Assembly: GCA_001970855.1 (NCBI GenBank)
Contig: LSSN01005323.1
Location: 1-23,648 of the forward strand
Direction: 5' to 3'
From: Smittium culicis
Lineage: Eukaryota > Kickxellomycota > Harpellomycetes > Harpellales > Legeriomycetaceae
Length of the DNA: 23,648 bases
Shown: positions 9,998 to 18,960 of the stretch, piece by piece
Numbering within the stretch: position 1 is the stretch's first letter
How the letters are laid out: every line of letters starts with the position of its first letter
The notes under the pieces: model-generated
Told to the model about the DNA's origin: nothing
What the model saw: only the letters and a program-made list of their open reading frames with translations
Database searches by the model: none
Program-made: the position numbers and the translations under genes

Positions 9998-11407
9998 CAC
10001 AAGTAATATTATCTATGAAATTATCATTTATTTTTACTTTTTCAAGAGTATACGAGTTGATATTTATGTGATAAGTATATATATATATATAATAATTCAA
10101 ATAACTTAGTTAAAAGAAGTTTTAATTACTCTTATTGAATATACATAAATAACAATATAAATATATCAAGATGCTGAGAAAAATTGAGTTTACTGATTTT
10201 TAGTTATATGTTATCAACATATATTGCAAGCTTTATTTTAGGAGTTTTTTTTAAATTATAAGATGTATACTGTCAAATCCATAAAAATAAATGATCATAA
10301 ACAGAAAAAGTATATTTGCAACGATTTTTTTGAGAATTTTTTATTATACTTCTAATTATAATAATATGCATGCTAAAATTCAACAGAATTAATCCAGATA
10401 TTAGTTTATTTTTCATGTTTAGAGTATCATGATTATATAATTGTTTTTGTTTGTAACACTATCTCCACATCGAAGAAGTGGGATTTATATTTAATTAACT
10501 AGACTGAAGTGGTTTCTTTAATTTCATAATTAGGATATCATTCTAGATTAATGGTATATGTGTATATACACGACAAATTGATTTTTATATCTATGCTTTT
10601 TATCTCGTGATGAAAAGGGACCGTAATTTTAATTGCATATTATAAATCAGAAATAATCTGTAAATTAGAAGATTTTTTTGTATTTATGTATACCAAAATG
10701 AGGCGAATAAAGGTTAAGTAATCATCTTGAATTTCTGATAATGCTGTAATTAATAATCAGGATCAGAAATTGTATTGAGCTCCTTTAGCCCAAAGGCGTA
10801 AATAAGAATATGTTCAAGATCAAAAATGAAAAAAAAAAAAAAATGAAAAAGAACTATTTGATTATCCTAGTATCACTCATGTGGTAGTGTGGTATTTTTA
10901 TGAATTGATATGTATATGATGCTTTTTTATAACTGCTCTAATGATCAAAAGGAAGCTTCAATATAGATGAAATGTGATTAAAGGTGGGAAATAAAAATAC
11001 AAAAAGCAAATCCTGTAAATCAGTGATAGATATTTTTTTTCAAATAATTTCCTACTTTATTTTTTATTGCTATTTATGTAAATAAAAAAAAATTAGTGGA
11101 TGAGTACAATCCATAAAAACAAAATTAGCATTATGATCGTCATCAGTCATTAAATGCTATATGATAAGGGAAAAAAATGACAACATAAAGCCACTATCTT
11201 TTTTTCCTTTATTTTTTTATAATATCATGAAGACTTAACTATGTTACGAGGTTGAATTGATTATTCACTTTTTTTTGTTCCAATGGCACTTTAACTGCCA
11301 CTTTTTAGTAAAAAAAAGAGAGAGTAAATGGAAGAAGGGTTAAGGTGGGTCATGTAATTAAAATTCTTTAATAATTTTTATAAGCTAGGTTGACGAGGCA
11401 ATCCTAT

Positions 11408-11441
11408 GGGATGTGGAGGGAATAATGGGGGAGGTGCTGGG
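11408..11441 (+). other. G-quadruplex motif
   Basis: Four G-runs, GGG (11408-11410), GGG (11418-11420), GGGGG (11427-11431) and GGG (11439-11441), separated by loops of 7, 6 and 7 nt. This meets the classical G3+N1-7 rule on the + strand. A fifth GGG lies at 11458-11460. Such a motif is unexpected in DNA this AT-rich. Confidence 0.6.
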
Positions 11442-12053
11442 TATAAAAAGGCCAAGTGGGTTATGTGTATGATGAATTGTAAAATGATTTATGAACTAAT
11501 AAGAAAACAATAAATAATCGCAGAAATGCAATGTGCAAATTAAATAGCTTATAATTTCCTATCTTTATTTTTTGGCTAAATTACTAATTAGATTACCGTA
11601 TTTTAGCGAAGGATTTTGCTCGAATATTACTCAAAAATATGGATAATTTACTTTATTTTCAATAATTAAATCCTTTTTTTTAGGTATAATTTTAAATAAA
11701 TTTTGAAAATCTTCATACAAGATGTCGAAATCGATGGGTAAATCCACAGTAAATCCTGCTAACAACATGAAAAGCTCCTTCTTTTTTCCACACTTTGCTC
11801 AAACTTTAGATATATCTATCCTTAATATTAATTTAAATATAGAAAAGTATATTGTAACTACTTGATGATAAAAAAAACAAAATTTCTAGGGAATAGTATG
11901 TTCTTACTGAACTCCTTTATTTCCGCTAGAATAATTTGCGGAAGAGACCAATATCAGCAACATAATTTAGTTGGTGGGATGTGTAACTAGTTCTCGATGA
12001 ATACTAAGCGCAAATCGTGCATTTTCCATCTCCAAACATTGCTCTTTATTATA

Positions 12054-12089
12054 TATTCTTGAGATGGGGGGGGGGGGATCTTGAGAATA
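12054..12089. repeat. 12-G tract between near-inverted arms
   Basis: Twelve consecutive G (12066-12077) flanked by TATTCTTGAGAT on the left and ATCTTGAGAATA on the right. The arms are inverted with two central mismatches and also carry TCTTGAGA as a direct repeat. The structure is seen directly; the function is unknown. Confidence 0.55.
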
Positions 12090-13913
12090 AACGAGGAATG
12101 AGCTATTTTTATGGCATTTCGAGCTTATCGCCCATTTCTGCATTTGTTTTATGATATAACAATGCTAAAAGGTGTAAGACCTAATAACGTGTAGCAATTG
12201 CAAATGATGACATTCGAACTGCTTACCAATACCTGAGAGTTATCCTGGTTGCTATTTCGTTTTTTTTTTTTATGAAACTGAAGCGAAAAAAAGTTTTATA
12301 ATAGACCAAATGAGTTTTCTGGAATTAAATTCCAAATTTTACGGCACTTGAAGGTTCATTTATTTTTTAAACTAGAATGTGTGGTTATATTATTATAAAG
12401 ATACAAATGCAATGTTTATTTATCAAATAGCTGCTCCATGTAGAATATTGCAAGATTGAAAAGTTATCAAAAGATAATATTTGAATAAAAGAAGGAATGC
12501 TCCTTTGGTGCTGTTTAAATTCTTATCTGTAGCTTGATTATTCATTTTTTTAGGGGAGCTGATTAGTGGTGGTCTAAACTGAAATATTAAGATTACTTCT
12601 AATAAATTATAAAAAAGAGCAAAATTTTGCGATTATATAAATGTATTTTACAAAACAAAAAGTCCATAAAGAATGAAGTTTGAAGTGGAAAATAGGATAT
12701 TCAAAAAGTGTGTGCTTGAATGTAGTTTATAAATGAACAAGCGTATACATAAACTAGCTCACGAGAAATTTATATACTCCTTTTTTTTGTTTTGTTTTAG
12801 TTTCCTTCATAATATAAGGTGCATTATCTATATAAGTAGTAAAGGTGGAAACTCAATGAGCTTAAACCCTTTAAATAAATCAATTATATTGATTAATGAT
12901 AGCATATTTGCAGCCATTCTGCTTAATAATAATTATATATATTTAATAATGATATATACATTATACACTGTATAGTTCCTAAGATCTGCAAGACAAAATG
13001 TCTTACAGAATATCCGTTTAGTTATGTGGTTGAATCTTAGGTCTTTCATACTATATATACAAAAAAAAAATACACACTAATGCAACAACTTTAAACGTTT
13101 CATAATCATAAAAAATACATATTTATAACTATTCATGGCAAGAGGATGAAAGTATGAGGGTCGAAGAGGGTAAATAAAGGGATCAAACGGATCAGAGTGT
13201 ATCTGGAATAGAAGTATTAGCTTTATTTATTTTGTGAGCGTTTTTTTTTCCCATTTGCGTGAAAGCTTTGCGATAAATTAATAAGCTAAGACTTTTTGTA
13301 CTTTCTAGAAATAACGTTAACCAAATTGATGGAAGAGCGTTTGTTGATGTCGGGAAAATTTTTTTTTTGGTTAGAGTGATAGATCGAGAAACATCGGACG
13401 GCCTCTGAAATAATAGTTGTTGAATAGTGCGGCTTTTTAAATCCGAATGTTAACTAACTCGCATTTTAAAATATAAATTTTAACAAATGTGTAATTTGTA
13501 TTTCATTTGGGCTGATACTATTACGAAATATTAACTACTCGTGAAAGAGCCCAGTAAACTTTATTAAATTGAAACTGGTTTAGGTATATATACAAGCCTT
13601 ATGAATTAATAAAACACATTATATTAATTTATTTCTTTTTCGTTGAGCACAAATACTTGATATTAAGAATAAAAAAATATCGATTTCGAGTTTCAACCAA
13701 AGGCTTAAAATTGGCAGCAAGAAAGAAAAAATAGCAATTCAAACAGCAATTCTAATCGAGATTTGCCGAATTCGGGGGGTTTTTTTTTATGCGAAGGGGA
13801 TGTCGGGGTTTCTCTAACGATTAGGCCAAAAACTATCCTGCTTGAATTTTTTTTTTTTATTAAATCAGCAAAAAAAAATTAAAAAACTTTTTTTATTTAG
13901 ATTATTAATTTAA

Positions 13914-14104
13914 CCCTTTCCCGTCCAGCGCCCCTTGAAAAAATTATTTTGTTGATTCGTTTATGATTTATAAGCAAGTTTATTATTTGCTGCTATTTTA
14001 CTATTTACCAATACTTCTTAAAGCCTCGGAATTAAAGTAATTTAATTGAACGCAGTTGGTTATTTTTTGTAGTTGAAAGGTAGACTACTGCGCGGGTAAG
14101 TGTA
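13914..14104. mobile_element. piggyBac-like MITE (copy 2), right end decayed
   Basis: Begins with TTAA (13910-13913) followed by CCCTTTCCCGTCC. Its body aligns with the reverse strand of the element at 5653-5841, including an identical 21-bp block (13954-13974 here, 5781-5801 there), then the TTTATTATTTGCTG stretch and the TAGACTACT/TAGTCTACT stretch near the other end. The right terminus is diverged (CGCGGGTAAGTGTATAA instead of CCCGTGAAAGGGTTAA), so the end is approximate. It lies about 230 bp upstream of the Ina17-like start and could be part of that gene's promoter. Confidence 0.75.
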
Positions 14105-14331
14105 TAATGTTCCCTACTGGGCTCAACTTGGCACATTATCCCTTCTACCCCGTTCTTGTTTCTAATTTCTTATTTCTATTTTTTTACATCTCGTTTTGAA
14201 TTTTTCGACAAAAGCCTAAGCACAAAAAAAAAAAAATTAAAAGGATCTGATCTTACCTTTCACAAATAGCTTATAAGGTAGAAAGGAAAAAAAATAAATA
14301 AATAAAAGGGAGGTTCGGCGAAGTCAAACAG
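14105..14331 (+). promoter_or_regulatory. Upstream region of the Ina17-like gene
   Basis: Contains C/T-rich stretches (14150-14200), an A tract and GCTTATAAGG at about 14269-14278, a TATA-like word some 55-60 bp before the ATG. The in-frame stop TAA at 14299-14301 and a purine-rich leader precede the start codon. Confidence 0.35.
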
Positions 14332-14610
14332 ATGAATTTCAGGAAAGGCAATTTGATGCAAGCGAGGAAGCGACATTACACGACCGATTCTAAGCGAGCG
14401 GCCGCGAGTGGCGGTGGCGGTGGTGCACACGTGGGAGTGTTCAAGGCGTATTGGCGTCCAGTATCCGGGATATTCCTGTGGACGGCGCTGTCCTACTACA
14501 CGTTAAAAGTGTCGTGGTCTGCCCTGCAATACAGAAAAATCGAGCAGGATTACAAACAGAGAATCTCTGCGCTTCAGCAAGAAATAGATTCGAAAGCAAA
14601 TGTGGACTAA
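14332..14610 (+). CDS. Small mitochondrial inner-membrane protein, Ina17-like
   Basis: Single-exon gene of 92 residues. By resemblance it would belong with Ina17, the yeast subunit of the inner membrane assembly complex that helps build the peripheral stalk of F1Fo ATP synthase. The N-terminus is basic and lacks acidic residues for 18 positions, as in a mitochondrial presequence. RHY|TT at 14-17 fits a matrix-peptidase R-x-Y cleavage site. A Gly-rich linker (27-31) follows. Then come FKAYWRPVSGIFLWTALSYY, where the RP plus one helix (about 44-62) corresponds to the IRPLW-helix of Ina17, a W at 62, and a charged coiled coil (66-88, KIEQDYKQRISALQQEI). Yeast Ina17 has a longer N-terminal part, so this is a short form. 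The start is the first ATG after an in-frame stop. The GC content is far above its surroundings. The architecture is seen; orthology rests on remembered similarity. Confidence 0.6.
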   Translation: MNFRKGNLMQARKRHYTTDSKRAAASGGGGGAHVGVFKAYWRPVSGIFLWTALSYYTLKVSWSALQYRKIEQDYKQRISALQQEIDSKANVD

Positions 14611-14828
14611 ACGTCTCACAAACACGCCAATTATTTATGATTTTATAGATTAGTATGAGAGGATGTACGAGTGGTTATACATTTAAAATAAACAAAACTG
14701 GTTTTAATTAAAAAAAATTGAGTAAAAAGGGATTGAATTGCTATAATTAAATACAAGATTTTTTTTTATTGTTACAGAAAGTTTTTTTTTTCTTTTATTT
14801 TTATTTTTTTTTAAATAGTGGGTTGGCT
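14611..14828. terminator. Shared 3' region between convergent genes
   Basis: The Ina17-like (+) and Ypd1-like (-) genes end tail to tail, 218 bp apart. The gap is rich in A and T runs. AATAAA-like words on the + strand (AAAATAAAC at about 14685) and TTTTATTT on the same strand (minus-strand AAATAAAA, about 14795) could serve as polyadenylation signals for the two genes. Confidence 0.4.
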
Positions 14829-15312
14829 TTAGTCATTTAAGAAGTAGTTAAATAGTTGGACGACTTTTTTGTACTCAGAATGCAGGTTGTCGAGCTCTTT
14901 CTCTGCAGCTTTCAAGAGGATTTGGATCGGCATGTTGGGATCGATTTCGGCGTGATAATCGCCGATTTTCTGTAGCCGCTCTGAGATTTCCCTCATCTTG
15001 ATTAACCCTAGTGATGCTGAGCTACCTTTTAGCGAATGGCCGATTGACGATATACCCGCTAGATCAGACGAATTCCTTTAATTTGGTTTTTTTTAGTTAA
15101 TACATTTATTATATACTATAGATGTTGTAGTTAGATGTAGCTTACAGGGAATTTTCTAGCTGGATTAGGGCTGATTGCACTTGATTGTAGTAGTTGAATA
15201 TAAGACCTTTTAAAAAATCTTGGCTGTCATCGTCGAGCTCTAGGATTTGTTCAAACACTTCTTGATCTAGTATTCCTGTATCATCCGGCACTTCATCCAT
15301 GGCCAAGCTCAT
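14829..15312 (-). CDS. Ypd1-like histidine phosphotransfer (HPt) protein, two exons
   Basis: Phosphorelay intermediate that accepts phosphate from a hybrid histidine kinase on one histidine and passes it to response regulators of the Ssk1/Skn7 type in osmotic and oxidative stress signalling. It is soluble and found in nucleus and cytosol. Exons on the minus strand are 15312-15146 and 15075-14829. The 70-nt intron (GTAAGC...AATTAAAG) joins in frame, giving 137 residues (yeast Ypd1 has 167). The N-terminal helix reads ILDQEVFEQILELDDDSQDF (14-33), as in Ypd1 homologues. The active site is GHSLKGSSASLG (68-79) with phospho-accepting H69 and the conserved K72 and GSS. Helices follow to FNYFLND. 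ATG at 15310-15312 is used; a second in-frame ATG four codons on would also serve. The gene is GC-richer than its flanks and converges on the Ina17-like gene. Family is very likely; pathway partners are not in the window. Confidence 0.93.
15076..15145 (-). other. Intron of the Ypd1-like gene
   Basis: 70 nt on the minus strand, donor GTAAGC, acceptor AATTAAAG, with TATTAAC as a plausible branch site. It is phase 2 (CT|G, Leu). Reading through meets TAA immediately. The join gives QLENSLNSSDLAGISSIGHS, linking the N-terminal helices to the phosphorylation site. Confidence 0.9.
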
Positions 15313-15970
15313 AATTAATCAATAATTCTCTATTCCTATTTTTTCTACTAAAAAATTTTTATGCACTCTTGACGATATCTATTAGAATTTCTTTTTTTTC
15401 AAAAATTAGATGATAACTTGATTATTTTTTTAAAAGATATATATTTATCTCTCTAAATCGGATAAAAAAAAAGTATATTAGAACGGCTGAAATTCTTTGA
15501 GTGACAGATTAGGATGGCGAAGATGAGAAATTTGAAATCTAAATACACTATTCTTGTCGGTATATTGAGGATACTTTATTTAGAAAAAGGGAAGTGTTGC
15601 TCTATTTAATTTGATTGTATATATGGTAGAAAGAACTGTCTATATAAAGACGAAAGATTGAAATCTATTACTGTAAAACTTTTTTTAAAAAGAGAAAATG
15701 GGATAAAGCAGCGAAATGGATCTATGTATATATTTTAGGGATGCAACTGTGAGTGTAAGGTCTATTTATCAATGCTGAATTTTCAAGCAAGCATAGCAAA
15801 GTAGAAAAAATGATATAGGCATATATTTTTGTTTGCTCTAAAAATAAATAAATAAATAAATGTAAAATAAATAAATGTAAATCGAAAAAAGGGCAGGAAA
15901 TTGTAAAGGGAAAATTTCTAAATAGCTCGAAGAATTGTTTTTGGAAATGGTTTAGTGCTATTACGTAAAT
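15313..15970. other. Upstream region of the Ypd1-like gene, still G-biased on +
   Basis: No gene supported. It contains an (AAAT)n microsatellite with a direct repeat AAATAAATAAATGTAAA near 15847-15880. Hand counts per 60-base line show G above C on + in every line (15 G to 4 C at 15901-15960). The minus-strand open frame at 15722-15997 is Phe/Leu/Ile-rich noise produced by that composition. The promoter of the Ypd1-like gene should lie at the left edge. Confidence 0.45.
15841..15882. repeat. (AAAT)n microsatellite
   Basis: AAAATAAATAAATAAATAAA followed by a second, shorter AAAT run, both ending in TGTAAA. Simple-sequence expansion. Confidence 0.8.
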
Positions 15971-18570
15971 GCGCAAAGATATTAGAACAGAGTCCAAACA
16001 ATATTTGCCACTTAATGTTATTTATTTTAACCATATAATATACTATTTTAAGCTCCGATAAAACAGACATTAATCCATATTACTTATATGAAGTTAACAG
16101 ATACGACACGCATTTAACATACATCCGAGCGCTATCTGCCTCCAATAAAGTCCTATATACATATATTGTTATGTCTTTATGAGCCTTTCAGTATTCTTGT
16201 GGCACATTTCTAGAGCAACTACATTCACATCTTCAACATTTAGATATCATAACCATACGCTTTTAAAATCATTCAACAAATAAAATAATAATAATAATTA
16301 GTTCATTTGAAGAGTTTTGCTGCCAATTTCGCTTGTTGATAACCAACAAGCGTGATGACTGGGAAAATATTTCCGTCCCTTGCTCCAAAGAGCCTTCCAT
16401 GCATAAAACATAGATGTTTGCCCTCAATAATATTTCATAAAAAAAGGAATAAGATTCTGGAATAATCTTGTAGCATATTAAGCTTAGACCTGCGATGTTT
16501 TTCTTGTATTTTTAAATTTTGCACAAATCTCCTTCTTCGGACTTGGTGAGCTTTTTTTACACATAATTTAATCAGCAAATCCATAATTATGGCTATAAAT
16601 GTATGCTCTTAGTCACCATCATGTAGTCTACACTATCATAGCATACACCAAAATGGCATACCCTCTCACTAAAAAATAATATAACATAAATATTTGATAA
16701 TATCGCCAATTTTTATCCTCTCATCCCCCTGATTACCATCGCTCAATTACTCCTCCGAACAAATAATATGCCTTTACCCCATAAATTTGTTATAAAAAAA
16801 TACCTGCTTATATGAAGTTATTAATAATCAGACTCTGGGCAAACTATAATTTACCTCAATTATATCTCGATAATTAACATGCGTATTAAATATGCCTAAT
16901 GTTTCTTCTCAAACCCATTGGCCAATTCAGAGTATAATTGCCGCATATTTGTTTTAGTTGCACTGAACATCTAATAAGGGAAATTCCGATTCATTCAGTC
17001 TCTCCCCAGACAACCTTATTCCCTATTCCATATCAATAAATTCGAGATTATGAATGAAGATTGTACTCTGTATCCTTTCTAATTAAAGTATATGAAATTG
17101 AATATGCCGCCATTATTCAGCATCATAAACATTAAAGTTTTATAAGAAAATTACTAATAGAAAAATTTATATTACGCTTAGACTCAGCCAATAATGTTAT
17201 CAATAATATAATTGCCAGTACACTAGGCTTAAACTGAAACAATCGCTCATATTTGCCCATAATCTCGTAATTTAGTCATCCGCTTAGCTGGCATACCCCC
17301 CATCCCAGCTATTTTATTTTTACTTGGCCATATTTTAATAATACTCTTCCATAAAGGTCCAGCTTTTATTTTTAATAGAAATTATGTTTCTTTGATACCA
17401 CGCCATTTTTATCAACGCTTAAACTATGCTCGCTATATTTCTTGCACTTTTCATATATGAAAAATACCAAACCAAAAACAGTTTATGAAAAACTACACTC
17501 AAATGTATCTTGCACTAATATAAAAATTTCCATAATTAGCGCCCACGAATAGAATTGTAATCATAATCTCATCATTTTAAAATAATTATACTTACATGCA
17601 GTCCTTTCCCACCCCAAAAAAAATACTAAAATTCCTACACTTCTATCTAATTATCTTTTATCCCTGGCCTTTTGCTTGAAAAAGAAATTGAACATACCTC
17701 GCTCCTTTTACATATATGGAAGATTCTGAACAAAGAGAGCGCTTTGTTGCAGCTTATTTTTAATGGCTTGAATATTCATTAATTGTAAATATTGTTGGTG
17801 GGTTTGAAAAGACAGTTAAATTCTTCAACATATAAATTTAATTATAAAATTCTTATTTGCTAAATAAATGAACTAATTAATTCATTGGTTATAACTTTTA
17901 TATTCAAATTTACGCGCTGAAAAAATTATCAATATAAAACAATACCTTCATAAAGAATCTCCCATATATAAAAAGTATAATGTTATTATCAAAATAGATA
18001 TAAATTATATCTCGAAGCACAAAAAAAAACAAATAAATAATTTCTGTTAGAACCAGTCAATTTTCGCATTCATAAACCATTAATAAAAAAAAATAAATAC
18101 ATTTAAAAATTATATAAACAAATATTTTATTAAAAAAAAAAACTCATTGAATCTTGCTTTGTATCAATTCATTTAGCTTCAAAAAAAGAAATCATTATTA
18201 CTTTTTCCTTTGTCACTTGATTCACACATTCTCTTTTCAATCACATGGTTCATTTCACTCTATTCTATGGTACACTAAACTTTCGATCTTTTGAATATAA
18301 ATTATCTACAACCACTCAAATCCATAGCTGTTTATATCTTTGGATTTGAAATAGTTTTTTATTTAGGATTGTGATGTTATAATTTGTTGTATTTAAAAAG
18401 AAAATAACTCCTTTTTTCACTGAATTTTATCGGAATTAAAATAATACTAGAAACTATGCGGTAAAGTAAACCAATAATTACTATAGTAATTACAAGGCAT
18501 AAAAAATCTAATATTCTAATCCATATAAATTCCTCTGTATATATTTCTCTCACTTACCTAAAGGGAAATA
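15971..18570. other. Gene-free region, C-biased on the + strand
   Basis: About 2.6 kb without a recognisable gene on either strand. It is less AT-rich than the window edges. C exceeds G strongly (for example 19 C to 3 G in 16981-17040, 15 to 6 in 16201-16260), the opposite of the region to the left. It contains the perfect 9-bp hairpin at 16330-16352. Candidate contents are a non-coding minus-strand transcript or replication-associated sequence; neither can be shown from the bases alone. Confidence 0.5.
16330..16352. repeat. Perfect hairpin, 9-bp stem and 5-nt loop
   Basis: CGCTTGTTG (16330-16338), loop ATAAC, CAACAAGCG (16344-16352). All nine pairs match and about half are G-C, so it would be one of the more stable short hairpins in this AT-rich window. 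It lies about 370 bp right of the composition switch. No T run follows, so it does not look like a standard terminator. Confidence 0.6.
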
Positions 18571-18960
18571 GGATGAATCTGCCAGCCGAAAGATCAACCC
18601 ATACATTTCTTCAAATAGGCTGGATTACTGATTTTACAATTAGTCATAGAATTAAGCTTTCCCCAACAAAATTGAATCCATTGAGATCATTGAGCTTCTA
18701 GTCAGAGCAAAAATTCTAACAATATTAGTAAAAAATATGCATCTATCCAAAATAGGGAATAATGATATACCTGGCTATCCAACAATAATATACTAAATGG
18801 ATGAGATCCGTATTGCTTTCGAACGCTGAGCTTGTGCACAGAGATAGTTCCAGACCTTGCTGAACAATTCGAATCCTTATTTTTCTAGATGATCTTCCTC
18901 TCTAGTCGATGTCCTCCGAATCGCTGATCGTTACCTTCATCACTCCGTGCAAAAGATTGT
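18571..18960. other. GC-richer island, possible gene remnant
   Basis: About 390 bp with visibly more G+C than the DNA on either side and several short open frames on both strands: 43 codons from ATG 18571 on +, about 60 codons on -, and an acidic ISDSEDID-stop frame near 18905-18935 on -. This looks like coding sequence or its remains, but no single strand or frame is convincing. Confidence 0.4.
18644..18884 (-). CDS. Possible last two exons of an unidentified minus-strand gene
   Basis: Low-confidence model in a GC-richer island. Exon 18884-18771 (38 codons, opened by CATCTAG|) ends at CCAG|GTATAT. A 73-nt AT-rich intron with TTTACTAAT as branch site and GACTAG as acceptor follows, then exon 18697-18644 with a TGA stop. 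The join is in phase 0. Intron size and signals match the proven introns here. The predicted tail reads DSQKLNDLNGFNFVGESLIL; GFNFVGES is vaguely like the hydrophobic motif ending fungal AGC kinases, though the phospho-site position is Asn and the rest does not fit. I do not recognise the family. Other frames are also open over the first exon (one reads ELFSKVWNYLCAQAQRSK), and upstream exons were not found. It may be a decayed gene. Confidence 0.22.

Larger units (their letters stand above)
9907..13909. other. Long gene-free region, G-biased on the + strand from about 10.5 kb
   Basis: Four kilobases without a supportable gene. To about 10.5 kb G and C are balanced. Beyond that G clearly exceeds C on this strand (for example 26 G to 5 C in 11401-11460). 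It holds a (TA)n tract near 10077-10091, a 15-A tract at 10829-10843, a G-quadruplex motif at 11408-11441 and a 12-G tract at 12066-12077. The open frame at 12733-12975 has a composition expected from AT-rich noise and no recognisable domain. A non-coding transcript is possible but unproven. Confidence 0.5.

Noticed and set aside
11336..11350. Possible third MITE end (AGGGTTAAGGTG, 12-base match to the right border at 5838-5849)
   Set aside because: The sequence to the left does not align with the element body, and no CCC-type partner end lies about 190 bp away.
12733..12975. 80-codon open frame on +
   Set aside because: Composition (Ile, Asn, Tyr, Phe, Ser) is what AT-rich DNA gives by chance. 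It has no domain, no splice partners and no recognisable motif.
14451..14648. 65-codon open frame overlapping the Ina17-like gene in another frame
   Set aside because: The other frame gives the recognisable membrane helix and coiled coil; this one is a shadow.
15722..15997. 91-codon open frame on -
   Set aside because: Phe/Leu/Ile-rich, spans a microsatellite and owes its openness to the local purine bias on +. No family resemblance.
18860..18880. AATTCGAATCC resembling a tRNA T-loop
   Set aside because: No acceptor stem, anticodon arm or D-arm can be arranged around it on either strand.
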